Shown here piece by piece: positions 44,582-54,330 of a stretch of DNA of 56,974 nt. The first letter of the stretch is position 1. Each line of letters begins with the position of its first letter. Where the stretch lies: positions 1-56,974 of the forward strand of contig MCFE01000570.1 in NCBI GenBank assembly GCA_002104905.1. The letters run 5' to 3'. The DNA comes from Basidiobolus meristosporus CBS 931.73 (taxonomy: Eukaryota > Basidiobolomycota > Basidiobolomycetes > Basidiobolales > Basidiobolaceae). Below the pieces are notes generated by a model. The model was not told where the DNA came from and ran no database searches. It saw only the letters and a list, made by a program, of their open reading frames with translations. The translations under genes were made by a program, and so were the position numbers.

Positions 44582-46877
44582 CAAGCTGTCACTCTCTGCA
44601 ATGTCTACTACTGCTATTACTGGAATTTTTCCCTCTGCTGAAAAGTTGGATGGATCTAACTACCAAGTGTGGAAGGTGAAGATGAAGATGCTGCTACAAG
44701 AAAGAGGCCTTTGGGATATTGTCATGGGAGAAGAATGCCCTCCTAAAAATGTGGGAGAGGAAGCTTTAAAGTACCAGAAGAAAGAGCAAAGTGCCTTTAA
44801 CTGCATTTGCCATAATGTCAAGGACAAATTGCTAATTCAATGCTCAAGAGCAAAAACGGCAAAGAATGCCTGGAAAGCATTAGAAGACACCTACCAGTCA
44901 TGTTCAGCTGCCAAGAAGATGTATCTGAGATGAAAATTCTTTACTACAAAGATGCTGCCAGGAGAAGAAATGAAAAATCTAATTAACAGAACTACCCTGC
45001 TGGTAGATGGGATGGAATCTGTGGGAGTACCAACTACTGATGAGGATGTGATAGTTACCATCCTGAATAGCCTGAAAGACAAGTTTCAGGGCCTTGTATC
45101 AGCCCTAGAGTCCAGAACTGAAGATTTGACCTTAAATTACATATATGGAAGGCTCCTGGATGAAGAATTAAGAAAAACAAGCGCCAATAAGAAGGAAGAA
45201 GAAAATACTTTAATAAGCAATGATACCCAACAAAGGAGGTACCCAAGACCCTACAAAGACAACAGCAACCTGTTTTATAACTACTGCAAAAGGAAAGGAC
45301 ACACATCAGACCGGTGTCTCAAAAAGAAAGATAATTAGCAAAAGAAGCCTGAATATGGAAATGCTGCAACAACTGAAGATAGACTATTCATATCTGCACT
45401 AAATATGACCACAAACAAGGATTCTCAGACGTGGTACATTGACTCTGGAGCTTCTCAACACATTACACACCAAAAAGAACTTTTTACCCAATATCAAGAA
45501 ATTCCAATTAAGAAGGTTTTCATGGGTGACAATAGAACACTTGATGCAGTGGGAGAAGGAACTATCCAAGTAAACCTTAGAAGCAGTGAAGGAAGCCATA
45601 CACTGACCTTTAAAGAAGTACTCTATGTACCAGAAATAGCCAAGAACCTACTCTCTGTAAGCAAGGCCACAGCAGAAGGACTCAGTTTCAGTTTTGACAA
45701 TTCTGGATGCTGGATCACTGATCAAAATGGTGCCCATATTGCTTTGGGCATCAGAGATCAGAATCTATACAAGTTGACTTATATTCCATCATATTTGGAA
45801 GCCAATATAAGTAGCTTAAATGAAGAAACACCAATGCTTTGGCACAGGAGATTTGGACATATCAATTTTGATTATTTGCGCAAAATGATCAAAGATCAGC
45901 TAATTTCTGGAGTGAAAATTGATCCCCCAGCTAACTTGGAGCACTGTGAAGCCTGCATATATGGGAAACACGCCAGACAACCGTTCAAGAGCTCTGGATT
46001 AATCAAAACTAAGAAAAAACTAGATCTAATTCACTCAGATCTGTGTGGACCTATGCAAATTTATCCTTAGGCGGGATGAAGTATTTAATCACCTTTATTG
46101 ATGATTATACATGATACATATGGGTCTACTTCATGGAGAGAAAGGAAGAAGCTCTGTCTAAGCTCAGGGAGTTTAAAGCCATGGTGGAGAGAGAAACTGG
46201 TGAAAAAATCACGAAAATACGCACTGACAATGGTGGAGAATATACCTCAAAACTCTTCATCCACTTCTGCAAAATTCATGGGATAAAGCAAGAGACTACT
46301 GTACCATACTCCCCACAGCAGAATGGAGTAGCAGAACAAGCTAACAGATCAATAATTGATATGGCAAGATCCATGATCCATGATCAAAAATTATCCTATG
46401 ATTTTTGGGCGGAATCAGTTGCCACTGCTGTATATCTTAAAAATAGGAGTTATAACAGAATACTTTGTGATTCTATTCCATTTGAAGCATGGTATGGATA
46501 CAGACCAAGTGCAGAACATCTAAGAATATTTGGGTGTACAGCATATGCCAAAAAACTGGCTGGAAATCAGTCAAAATGCCTATTCAGTCTATATTGATGA
46601 ACCCCAGACTGTAAAAGAGGCCCTAAATAGCCCACAGACAAAGTTTTGGAGATCTGCAAAGACTGAGGAATATCAGGCCCTGATGGAAAATCAAACTTGG
46701 GACTTAGTCAAATTACCAATCAACCAAAAATCAATTGGATGCAGATGGGTCTTCAAGACAAAATACAAGGCTGATGGTACAATTGAAAGATACAAAGCAA
46801 GACTTGTAGCCAAAGGATACTCTCAAACAAAAGGACTTGACTATACTGAGACCTTTGCACCGGTAGCCAAGTTTAAT
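44574..46877 (+). pseudogene. Decayed and truncated Ty1/copia Gag-Pol
   Basis: One polyprotein is readable in pieces. Gag begins at 44574 or 44601 with LDGSNYQVWKVKMKMLL, and a zinc knuckle near 45275-45320 has lost its first Cys. The protease has IDSGASQH (about 45440). The integrase has HRRFGH, C-x2-C, TFIDDY, a DNGGEY block and SPQQNGVAE. Reverse transcriptase starts at [14 protein letters not shown] (about 46740) and stops at APVAKFN. Breaks seen: in-frame TGA at 44931, TAG at 45336, a frame change near 46065, TGA near 46110, and a deletion between integrase and RT near 46580. The order protease-integrase-RT identifies the copia superfamily. A non-LTR unit cuts off the rest of Pol. Confidence 0.85.
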
Positions 46878-46884
46878 TTAGGGG
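46877..46884 (+). repeat. TTAGGGG motif at copia/LINE junction
   Basis: TTTAGGGG marks the point where copia sequence ends and the 3' end of the Gag-only non-LTR unit begins. The same core recurs at the other three junctions. It may be a remnant telomere repeat or part of the unit's 3' terminus. Confidence 0.5.
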
Positions 46885-46949
46885 AGGGAAAGTCACCAAG
46901 GTAGGTGAAATCTTTATTTGATTTCAGACAAGTCTAACTACAAATAAAG
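46881..46949 (-). repeat. Conserved 3' hairpins of the Gag-only unit
   Basis: Read on the reverse strand, CTTTATTTG (46949-46941) pairs with CAAATAAAG (46920-46912). A second short stem, CACC/GGTG, follows, then the C-rich end. The same arrangement occurs at 54246-54314 and, more diverged, at 52139-52190. 3' hairpins are recognised by the reverse transcriptase in several LINE families. Confidence 0.65.
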
Positions 46950-47006
46950 AAGCCAGCTGGGAATAGAAGATTCCCAAAGTAAACACTAAGTTGAATATGA
47001 ATAAAT

Positions 47007-47735
47007 CTAAGCTAAAGTTAAGGCAGTATCCCAGAGTACACTGGAGTTCAGGTTCATGGGGGAGTGAAGTAGATAAGCTTGAGAGATATAATAATCTTTT
47101 AAGAAGTGCGTAATAGCAGGAGAAGGGGAGTTTTTGATAAGTGAAGTGAATCTGGAGAGCAGAGATTCTTCTAATGAGAAGGTCTTGTAAACTGGAGAAT
47201 CAGGAAACTCTTCAAAGGCATGGTCAGTAGGTTCCCAGTAAAACTGGTCAGAGACATTTTGAGAGAACTCTTTAGCAATACTTTTGTCAAGTACTACCTC
47301 CAGAGTGTGATGGTTGATAAATCTCATGTTAACAATCTTGGATAAGTTGTAACCTTGTTGCTTGAGATACATCCTATGCTCAGATATAGGAATAAACTCC
47401 GCATTGGCAAAGTAGCAGACAGCCCAGTCAGTAGCAGGAGGCAAATCAGAAGTGGCAGGAAACTTTCTTTTAGTTTTAGGAAGAGCAGCAGGATATCTTG
47501 AGGAAGCAGGAACACACTTTTTGACAGCTTCAGAGTAGGAAGATTGAGCAGGAGCAGATGATTCTGGGGGAGTCTTGTTGGCAGGAAGAGTTGACACAGG
47601 GACAATAGATTCTTGCAGATCAGAGAAGGCAGAAAAGAGCTTTTGAACTTGTTTCTTGAGTAAAGCATTTTCAGCTTCAACAAGTGCAAGCCTTTCCTCA
47701 AGGAAGGAAATCTGAAGGGAATGGAATGAAGGCAT
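47007..47735 (-). CDS. ORF1 (Gag-like) protein of the Gag-only unit
   Basis: The ATG at 47735 gives 242 aa; the frame is open further upstream into the repeats but without a better ATG. Residues about 8-35 (ISFLEERLALVEAENALLKKQ) have a heptad pattern and should form a coiled coil, as in ORF1 proteins of several LINEs. A Pro/Ser/Ala-rich basic linker follows. The C-terminal half (about 85-240) has the mixed alpha/beta look of a nucleic-acid-binding Gag fold (TDWAVCYFANAEFIPISEH). No zinc knuckle is seen. The frame has no interruption although the unit lacks any polymerase, so it may still be under selection or be young. Confidence 0.65.
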   Translation of the reverse strand: MPSFHSLQISFLEERLALVEAENALLKKQVQKLFSAFSDLQESIVPVSTLPANKTPPESSAPAQSSYSEAVKKCVPASSRYPAALPKTKRKFPATSDLPPATDWAVCYFANAEFIPISEHRMYLKQQGYNLSKIVNMRFINHHTLEVVLDKSIAKEFSQNVSDQFYWEPTDHAFEEFPDSPVYKTFSLEESLLSRFTSLIKNSPSPAITHFLKDYYISQAYLLHSPMNLNSSVLWDTALTLA

Positions 47736-47780
47736 AAGAAATAAGAAGAACAGGGTAGGTTGGGGTGGGTGGGTAGGAAA

Positions 47781-48004
47781 ATTAGCAGGGAGAAGAGAAG
47801 GAAGGAGCAAAAATTCCAGAAGTCAGAATTTATAGATGGATGGACAAGGGTAGATGGATGGATTATTCCTGGGTTAGGAAAATTAGCAGGGAGAAGAGAA
47901 GGAAGGAGCAAAAATTCCAGAAGTCAGAATTTATAGATGGATGGACAAGGGTAGATGGATGGATTATTCCTGGGTTAGGAAAATTAGCAGGGAGAAGAGA
48001 AGGG
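47781..48004 (-). repeat. 101-bp tandem repeats at the 5' end of the Gag-only unit
   Basis: ATTAGCAGGGAGAAGAGAAG begins at 47781, 47882 and 47983, an exact 101-bp period with about 2.2 copies. Each full unit contains a GGTTAGG core close to a telomere repeat. They sit where a promoter would be. 5' monomer arrays serve as promoters in mouse L1, and 5' repeats occur in MoTeR elements. Confidence 0.85.
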
Positions 48005-48011
48005 TTAGGGG
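48002..48011 (+). repeat. GGGTTAGGGG at LINE junction
   Basis: One and a half telomere-like repeats lie between the 5' end of the Gag-only unit and the 3' end of the next LINE. No host DNA intervenes. Confidence 0.6.
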
Positions 48012-48053
48012 TCTAAATTCTTTTATTGAATCTGATCAAGTATAGTAATACTA

Positions 48054-48076
48054 TTTCAACTTGATTCAAGTTGAAA
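48054..48076 (-). repeat. 3'-end perfect hairpin of LINE unit A
   Basis: TTTCAACTTGA pairs perfectly over 11 bp with TCAAGTTGAAA across a one-base loop, about 45 bp from the unit's 3' end. It may be the RT recognition structure or a chance palindrome; its position favours the former. Confidence 0.5.
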
Positions 48077-48387
48077 AGTGCATATTGTACAAAGAAGATA
48101 TATCTATAGTAATGTGAAGGTAAAATACTGCTCAAGTTGAGTTGAGTTCTGAAAAGAAATTTGTCAACAAATCAGGCTAGAAAATGAAGTAAAGCTGGGA
48201 GTTATTTGAAAGCAAAGCACTAAGGAAAAGTGTAGAGCTATACTACCACTTCCTGAAAGGCAGGGATCTCACAGGAAGGCAGAAGCTCAGGTCTAATTGC
48301 AGATATGATAGCAGAAAGTCTCTGGATGAGCTCCCTTTGTTTGTGAAATTGGAACAAAGATTGGGTATCTTTGAACCCAAAGCAGCT

Positions 48388-51284
48388 CTATACATGAGAG
48401 AAGTAAAAATACCTGCTCCAGTAGGGGCACTTAGAATCCAAGCAAAGTGTGTTCATTCTCCACCTTATGGCCTGGAAGGCAAAGAAGGAACTCCTGATGT
48501 AAAGGGATATGTCTGCTCCACTATGGGAATGTCTACTCTCATGAGAAATAAGTCCAACTCTGTCTTTTGAGCTAGTAACTCTGGAGATATTCTCCAGCTT
48601 CCTTTTATGCATTGCTACAGAGAGAGGAATATGCTCTCTAGGTGGCTTGGCACTGTTGGAGGCCAGATAATCTCTATAACCATCAGGAAAGTGTATCTTC
48701 TTTCTCACCAATAACTTTGGGGTGGCTTGGACTAAGTTGTTAGTAATCTTATTGACTAAGATCTTCAAAGGATTATTGGGTGATGCTTTTGCATAGTGCT
48801 GCCCAAATCTGATACCTAAAGTCTCAAATCTGATTGGCACAGCCTCAATACCAGTCAGACTATGTATAAGCCTCTGATATTGCCTAGAATGGTAGTCAGA
48901 AGCATTGACTACCCAGCCAATAGCTTCTTGCTGCAGAGCTTGTAGCTTGGTAATGAGGTTAGGATCAGCAGCCAAACACATCATAGGAGCAGCATACTCC
49001 CAAGATGACCTCACAAAGGCCTTGAATAGCTGTAGCCTAATCAGAGGATGCCATCTGGCCCCTTTGAGCTGTAGGAATCTCAAAGTAGCAGAAGCCTTTT
49101 GAATACACTTTTCAGTGTAAGCTGCCCAAGAAATACCACTTTGACAAGTTGGGAGTCCAAGGTAGCTGTAAGAGGAAGGTTGAGGAAGAAGGGAGTTATT
49201 GAAGGAAATATTCCACTCTGGTGTGGGACCAATGTATGCTGATTTAGCAGTGTTTACCTCCATACCATTGGCAGTACACCATTGGCTGACTTTACTCAGC
49301 AAACAATTAGCTTCTGAGAGACTCCTAGGCAGCAATTGGATGTCATCAGCAAATAACAGTGCAGAGGGCACAGCAGCTCCTGAGTCATTGACGCAGAGAC
49401 TTTGAGCCAGGTCATCAATGTAGACATTGAACAGGATTGGTGAACGCAAAGATCCCTGGAATAGCCCCCTGAGCCTGGGAAATGGAGATGATATCACACC
49501 ATTAACACTAATGGTGGAATAGCAGGCTGAGAAGAGTGAGTGTACAATCCTAAGAAGCTGACTGGATACATTCTGGTTCTTTAGCTTCTTCAGGAGTATT
49601 GGGATCACTACCCTATCATATGCTTGCTTCAGGTCAATAAAGATTCTGTGTTTTCTTTCTTCATGACCTGATAGGTAAAAAGCATCATGAGATACAACTG
49701 AATGTGTTACAGTAGAGTAGCCACCCCTGAAGCCAGCTTGTGCAGGATGAAACTGGGCCAAGGGGGAGTCCTTCAAGTGGTTGAGGAGGCAGGCCTCAAA
49801 TATTCTTCTAAGCATTGGTGTCAAGGCAATAGGCCTGAAGTTGTCAATGGTTGAGGAAGTGGACTTCTTTTGCAAAGGGTGAATGTGAGAGAGATTCCAC
49901 TATGAAGGGGTAAACCCTAGCCTGAGGCAATGATGAAAGAAAATCTTCAAATCATCTATGAAAGCTGCATTTCTAGCCAAAACCTTGAGAATGCATATAT
50001 GAAGAGGGTCCAGACCAGCAGACTTGGAAGAGGGATACTTGCTGATTGCAAGAAGAAGAGACTTGGCAGTGAACCATTGACTATCAGAGAGGGTGTCTTG
50101 CATGAAAGTCCCAAATGCTGGAACCCAGCCATCTTTAAGGCAATGAGCAGGTGGGTATGCAAATACTTCTTGAAAGTACTTGTATGCATCATCCACAGCA
50201 GAGATACCAGGATCTCTTGAACTGATTATTACTTCTGCCTGAGTTACCCTTTGAGCTTGCTTGAATATCACAGCAGCCTGCTGGGCAGCTGAGGCAGAGT
50301 GAAGTCTCCAAAGGGGGTCACTTCTCCTAGGACCAGATTTGGCAGCATGAACTGAGTAAGTTCCCAGGTACTCCTCACATATGACCAATACCAGGGAGTG
50401 GAAAGCAGTATAGGCAGCATCAATAGCAGCAGAGATGGTTCCTATAGGAGAACAGGATGTAAGCTCTTCTAGATGTCTCCAGGCAGTTTGCAGTATAGGA
50501 GACTCCAAAGAGTAATGGCTGCTAATGAGTGATTGAACCATAGGCTTCTCTAGTGGCTGAAGATGCAGCTTGATTGAGTCAGAAGAAGAGAAATTCTGGG
50601 TGTTAGAGGAAGAGTAGGCCATTGACACCACAGCAGCCATAAATATATGGTCAGACTGGCCACACATAACATCAGACTGGAAGTACCAATGAGCCATTGT
50701 GTTGTATCTGACAAAAGCATGATCAGGAGTGCTTCCAGTGGGATGGGGGGAAGGTGCTCCATACCAAGTCTTAGAAGTAGACTCTCAAATAAGTCTATTC
50801 TACTCCTTGGTCCAACCTTCTTGGAGCCAAAGAGTCTACCAAAGTGAGTGTTGATATTGCCAAAGAGCAGAGTGGGAGGCTGAGTGGGCAGGAATGAGGC
50901 AATATCCTGACAGGACATTGAGGGAGGGAAGTAGACAGTCATTAGGCTGACTGACATCAGAGTTACACATATTGTATATTCAGTGCAGGAGACCATGGAT
51001 ATCTTTGGCCTCAGATGTGGTGATACTAGACAGATCAGTCCAGCCTTCTCATGACCAGTTATGATTGGGTTAGGGACAATCCTGTTAGGGCCAATCCTTT
51101 TGGAGGTGGCTAGGAAGTATGAGTGTGATGAGTGCAGAGCTTGATCAACAAACCAAGTTTCAGCCAGGAAAATTATATCATATCTATTATCTTTGATTAG
51201 GTCAGTGACACCAGACCACTTGTGAAAGCTTAATCCTTGGCAATTCCAGTAGCCAATCTTCAGGGGCTGGGTAGATGTCATCAT
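48388..51284 (-). pseudogene. ORF2 of LINE unit A (endonuclease-reverse transcriptase), broken
   Basis: The endonuclease starts at 51284 (IGYWNCQGLS, LAETWF, then FGNINTHFG where GDFN is usual, so the catalytic Asp is Asn). The frame changes near the six-G run at 50745-50750; beyond it DHAFVRYNTMAHWYF and QSDH continue the domain. RT blocks follow: SAGLDPLHICILK, FRPIALTPMLRRIFE, AGFRGG, DLKQAYDRV, GLFQGSLRSPILF and FADDIQL. A TAG at about 49897 interrupts the frame in a spot where a Gln is likely (one C-to-T change). After the RT there is a long C-terminal region but no clear RNase H. The element is probably inactive. Confidence 0.82.
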
Positions 51285-51478
51285 TGATGAGTAGTGGGAG
51301 CTGACTGAGACTGATGCTGATCATCAGCTACTGAGATAGGGCCAGGTAAGGGATCAGGCTCATGTTCATGATCTAAACTAATCATGATCTCATCAGGATT
51401 TGCTGAGGTGGTAATGGTTGATTCATTGGTGATAATTGGGAAGCCAGTCTCCTTAGCCAAATCAGTCAGGTAAGACTT

Positions 51479-52084
51479 CTATGTGTCTCTGTTTGACATG
51501 TTGTAAGACTGCTGCAGTCTTCTTGCATATGCAGCCTTCACTTGCTCAGCCACAATGGGAGTGGCTTCAGGGTCCAAGGGCTTGGAAGGATCTACCTTGC
51601 CAAGTAGTTTGAGAAAGGGGTATTTCTTCACTTTAGCAATGAATGAGTAAGCATACTCAGCAGAGAGAGTGAACTCTAAACTATTTCTTCCTATGAAGTT
51701 GATACTCCATATCCTGGATAGTTGAAATCTGAATTCAAAGAGGATAGATTTCACCTGCCTTATTGGTTGATGCCTAATACCTTGAAGGTACATCCTACAG
51801 ACTTTGTGGCTGACCTCTGCCTTTGTGCTGGTAAAGGGAGGCTTTGCACCAACACAAAGTCTCATAGCAGCAGTCAGTCTGTTGATTTCTTTTTTGGAGC
51901 CAGTCTTGGCATTTTTCTTTGCTATTTCAGCAAAGGTAGGTCTTCTGTATGGCTGAGTTGCTGGTTGGGGAAGTGACTCTGCTTTGTATGGGTTACTCTG
52001 GGTGGTTTGGACTGGGTTTGTACTGGTGCCACTGTGAGGAGGAGCTACATTGCTCCCAGATTGCCTGGTCAAAGGAGACTCCAT
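51479..52084 (-). CDS. ORF1 (Gag-like) protein of LINE unit A
   Basis: An uninterrupted frame of 201 aa from the ATG at 52084. The first 60 residues are Pro/Ser/Gln-rich and end in a basic RRPTFAEIAKKNAK motif, a common nucleic-acid-binding start in LINE Gag proteins. The C-terminal part (about 70-190) is mixed alpha/beta with no zinc knuckle. A 195-bp gap separates it from ORF2 at 51284. It may bind element RNA. It shares no obvious sequence with the ORF1 at 47007-47735. Confidence 0.6.
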   Translation of the reverse strand: MESPLTRQSGSNVAPPHSGTSTNPVQTTQSNPYKAESLPQPATQPYRRPTFAEIAKKNAKTGSKKEINRLTAAMRLCVGAKPPFTSTKAEVSHKVCRMYLQGIRHQPIRQVKSILFEFRFQLSRIWSINFIGRNSLEFTLSAEYAYSFIAKVKKYPFLKLLGKVDPSKPLDPEATPIVAEQVKAAYARRLQQSYNMSNRDT

Positions 52085-52125
52085 TGGTGCTACTGTAGGC
52101 TTTCCTGAATCATGAAGGATGTCAC

Positions 52126-52138
52126 TTAGGGGGGGGGG
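52126..52138 (+). repeat. TTAG plus G-run at LINE junction
   Basis: TTAGGGGGGGGGG separates the 5' edge of unit A from the 3' end of unit B. It fits the TTAGGG pattern of the other junctions but with an expanded G run, which may be assembly slippage. Confidence 0.5.
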
Positions 52139-52190
52139 AGACAGTCACCAACAGGTGAAATCTTTATTTCAGTTGAAACAAAGAAGCCAG
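52139..52190 (-). repeat. 3' hairpins of LINE unit B
   Basis: On the reverse strand CTTTGTTTC pairs with GAAATAAAG (one G-T pair), followed by CACC/GGTG. Sequence differs from units C and Gag-only, but both stems are kept, which suggests selection on structure. Confidence 0.55.
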
Positions 52191-52192
52191 CA

Positions 52193-54239
52193 CTACTGTT
52201 GTAGCTTTGATACAAGAGTGTGTAGCTGAGGGGAATTTGTAGGTAAGTTAATAAGAAGTGATGATAGTTCTTCAGTGCTCAAGACACTGTTCAGTGGGAA
52301 GGGGGGTAGCAAGAGAGGTAAGAATGACTTGTGAACAACATTAATGAGGGGAATGTGATAAGGATTGATGTTCATCATAAAGGGAGTGTGCTGCTGCAGA
52401 TATTGCTGCCAAAAGTCTGTCAAGTACTTCAGGTAGGCCAGCTTGGGTTTTTCTGACTGCAGAATGTAGTGAGCAAACTTCTTGACTTCAGGATCTCCAA
52501 GTATAGTTCTCCAGCAGGAGCCAGGTGTTGTGTGGTGTGTTCTCTTCCAGGCCTTAATCAGTGGGTTGTTGCAGTTGTGAAGTCTGAGATATAATCTGGT
52601 TCTAAGGTAGAGAAGTCTGATCTTATAGGGCATAAACCCAAAAGCACCAAGAATAGCATGTCTGTAGGTGCATTCAGGCAAATGAGGCACCAAGGAGGTA
52701 ATGCACCATACTGCAAACTTGTCAAGCTTAGTGCAGTCTCTAGAAGTAAGAGAGAGAAGTGGTAAGCCAAATTCCAGGACAGGGAAGACAAACTGCTTGA
52801 GTAGAAGGAGGCAGCTGGGAGCTGAAGTTGTAGGAGGAGTAACAGCCAGTAGCTTGTGGAGTGCCTGTCTTGCTAGGATGATTCTCTTCTTCAGGTGTGC
52901 TCCAGAGTCTAGTCCAGTAGGAAGGAAAGGAAAGCCAAGATATGTAGCAGAAACCTGAGCAGGTAGAGTGAAGTTCTCCAAGTTGATGGGAGAGCCCAAA
53001 GGTACTGTCTTTGCAATGGAAAGCTGGAGATTATTCTTCTGCAGATACTGGTGGATGGTCTGGGAGTCTTGTTGCACATTGGAGGAGGATATTCTGATGT
53101 CATCAGCAAAGAGAGTAACCAGGCAGTCAGCTGAGAGTCTTGGGAAATAATTCAGGAAGATGGCAAACAGTATAGGACCAAGCACAGAGCCTTGAACCAC
53201 TCCATTAGGAACTGAGAACACTGGTGATTGCTCACTTGGGTGCAGAATTCTTGCTTGTGGATCCAGAAACAGAGACCTGACAAGGAGGGTGAGAGAGGTA
53301 CTGGAGAAGCATTGCAACTTGGACCAAAGCAGATTTCTGTCAACTGAATCAAAGGCCTTAGTAATATCAAACAGAACAGAGGGATACTTGCACTGGAGAG
53401 AGTGATCTTGGCTAAGTATGACTGCATATTCCAAGGAGAGGCCAGGACAAAGCCAAACTGTGCAGGATGAAACTTGAGGGAGTCAGAGTAGAGCTCCTGA
53501 GCAAGCAGAAGCTCAAACACCTTTCTGCAGGTGGGCAGCAGAGATATTGGCCTGTAGGAGCTAGGATCCAGGTGCTTTCCTTTACCCTTGTACAGTGGCA
53601 GAACATTTGCAAAGGACCATTCCTCAGGAGTAGAAAGCTGGGCTGAGCATTGCTGAAACAGTGGAAGCAGAAGTGCAGACATGGCCTTGGTACTAGTCTT
53701 CAGAAGCTCATAGGAGATTGTGTCCACACCTGGAGCAGTAGAGTTGGGAAGCCTCTTGAGCACATTATGAATTCTCCTTTGATCAAGTGCAAGTGGGATG
53801 GGCAGAGTCTTGAAGTCAGGATGAAAGCCAGGAGTTGAGTACTGCTTTGTAGAGAAGAAGATGTTAGCCAGCTGTTCTGTTGAAGGTAACTTCCTGGAAG
53901 AGGGCCTCATTGCCCTGTAGAGTCTTGATACTGTTCTTGTTATAGAGTTGGAAGATTGCAGAGGCAAGGAACTCATAATATGATCCCAGAGCTGAGTATG
54001 CAGAGTGTGGTGAATTGCCTTGGAGTGGTGTATTGCTGTCAGGAGGAGTTTCTCTGTTTTTGGGTTAGGGAAGCTCAGGTAGCTTTGTTGCAGGGCTGAA
54101 ACAATGGATTCCCATTTTCTTGAGGTAACAGCAGTAGTCTTGCATGGCAGTGAGAGGGAGGCAGACACCAGAATCAGATGCTTCATAAAGAGCCAGGCAA
54201 AGTTGAGATCATCTGGCAGGGAAAGTAGCAAACTGGCAA
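52193..54239 (-). pseudogene. ORF2 fragment of LINE unit B (reverse transcriptase), frameshifted
   Basis: From the truncated edge: a connector region, then RT blocks NSTAPGVDTISYELL, NVLPLYKGKGKHLDPSSYRPIS and FHPAQFGF. Near 53450 the frame changes, and the chain continues as LEYAVILSQDHSL, DITKAFDSVDRN, GVVQGSVLGP and LFADDIRI to a stop at 52193. The same blocks are intact in unit C at roughly 60% identity by eye, so B is an older relative. One indel plus the missing N terminus make it inactive. Confidence 0.85.
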
Positions 54240-54249
54240 GGGTTAGGGG
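54240..54249 (+). repeat. GGGTTAGGGG at LINE junction
   Basis: The same 10-mer as at 48002, here between the truncated 5' edge of unit B and the 3' end of unit C. Its recurrence at unrelated junctions is the main sign of insertion at telomere repeats. Confidence 0.65.
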
Positions 54250-54314
54250 AGGGAAAGTCACCAAGTTGGTGAAATCTTTATTTGGGTTAAGAACTAATCT
54301 AAGTACAAATAAAG
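54246..54314 (-). repeat. 3' hairpins of LINE unit C
   Basis: On the reverse strand CTTTATTTG (54314-54306) pairs with CAAATAAAG (54284-54276). A perfect 6-bp stem CACCAA/TTGGTG with a one-base loop sits at 54259-54271. The adjoining 40 nt nearly equal the 3' end of the Gag-only unit. Confidence 0.7.
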
Positions 54315-54330
54315 AAGCCAATTAAGAGGT

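Larger units (their letters stand above)
46878..48004 (-). mobile_element. Gag-only non-LTR unit (ORF1 without ORF2)
   Basis: A complete-looking 1.1-kb unit reads right to left: 101-bp tandem repeats, ORF1 (47735 to 47007), and a 3' end with two hairpins. Its last 40 nt nearly match the 3' end of the rightmost LINE (54246-54284), so both belong to one family, yet no endonuclease or reverse transcriptase is present. It joins directly to the next unit at 48002-48011. Gag-only telomeric elements (Drosophila HeT-A) and ORF1-only half-LINEs are known precedents. Confidence 0.7.
48005..52125 (-). mobile_element. Full-length but mutated LINE (unit A)
   Basis: A 4.1-kb unit with ORF1 (52084-51479), ORF2 (51284-48388) and a 3' tail of about 380 bp ending in a hairpin and CCCCTAA on the reverse strand. 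Its proteins and 3' hairpin differ from those of units B and C, so it is a separate family. ORF2 carries an APE-type endonuclease and a reverse transcriptase. The ORF1-to-5'-edge distance is only about 40 bp, so the 5' leader is short or slightly truncated. Confidence 0.75.
52129..54242 (-). mobile_element. 5'-truncated LINE (unit B)
   Basis: About 2.1 kb containing the 3' hairpins (52139-52190) and the C-terminal two thirds of an ORF2 related to unit C. ORF1 and the endonuclease are absent. The truncated 5' edge abuts GGGTTAGGGG at 54240. 5' truncation is usual for LINEs and also expected if a chromosome end eroded before the next addition. Confidence 0.75.
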
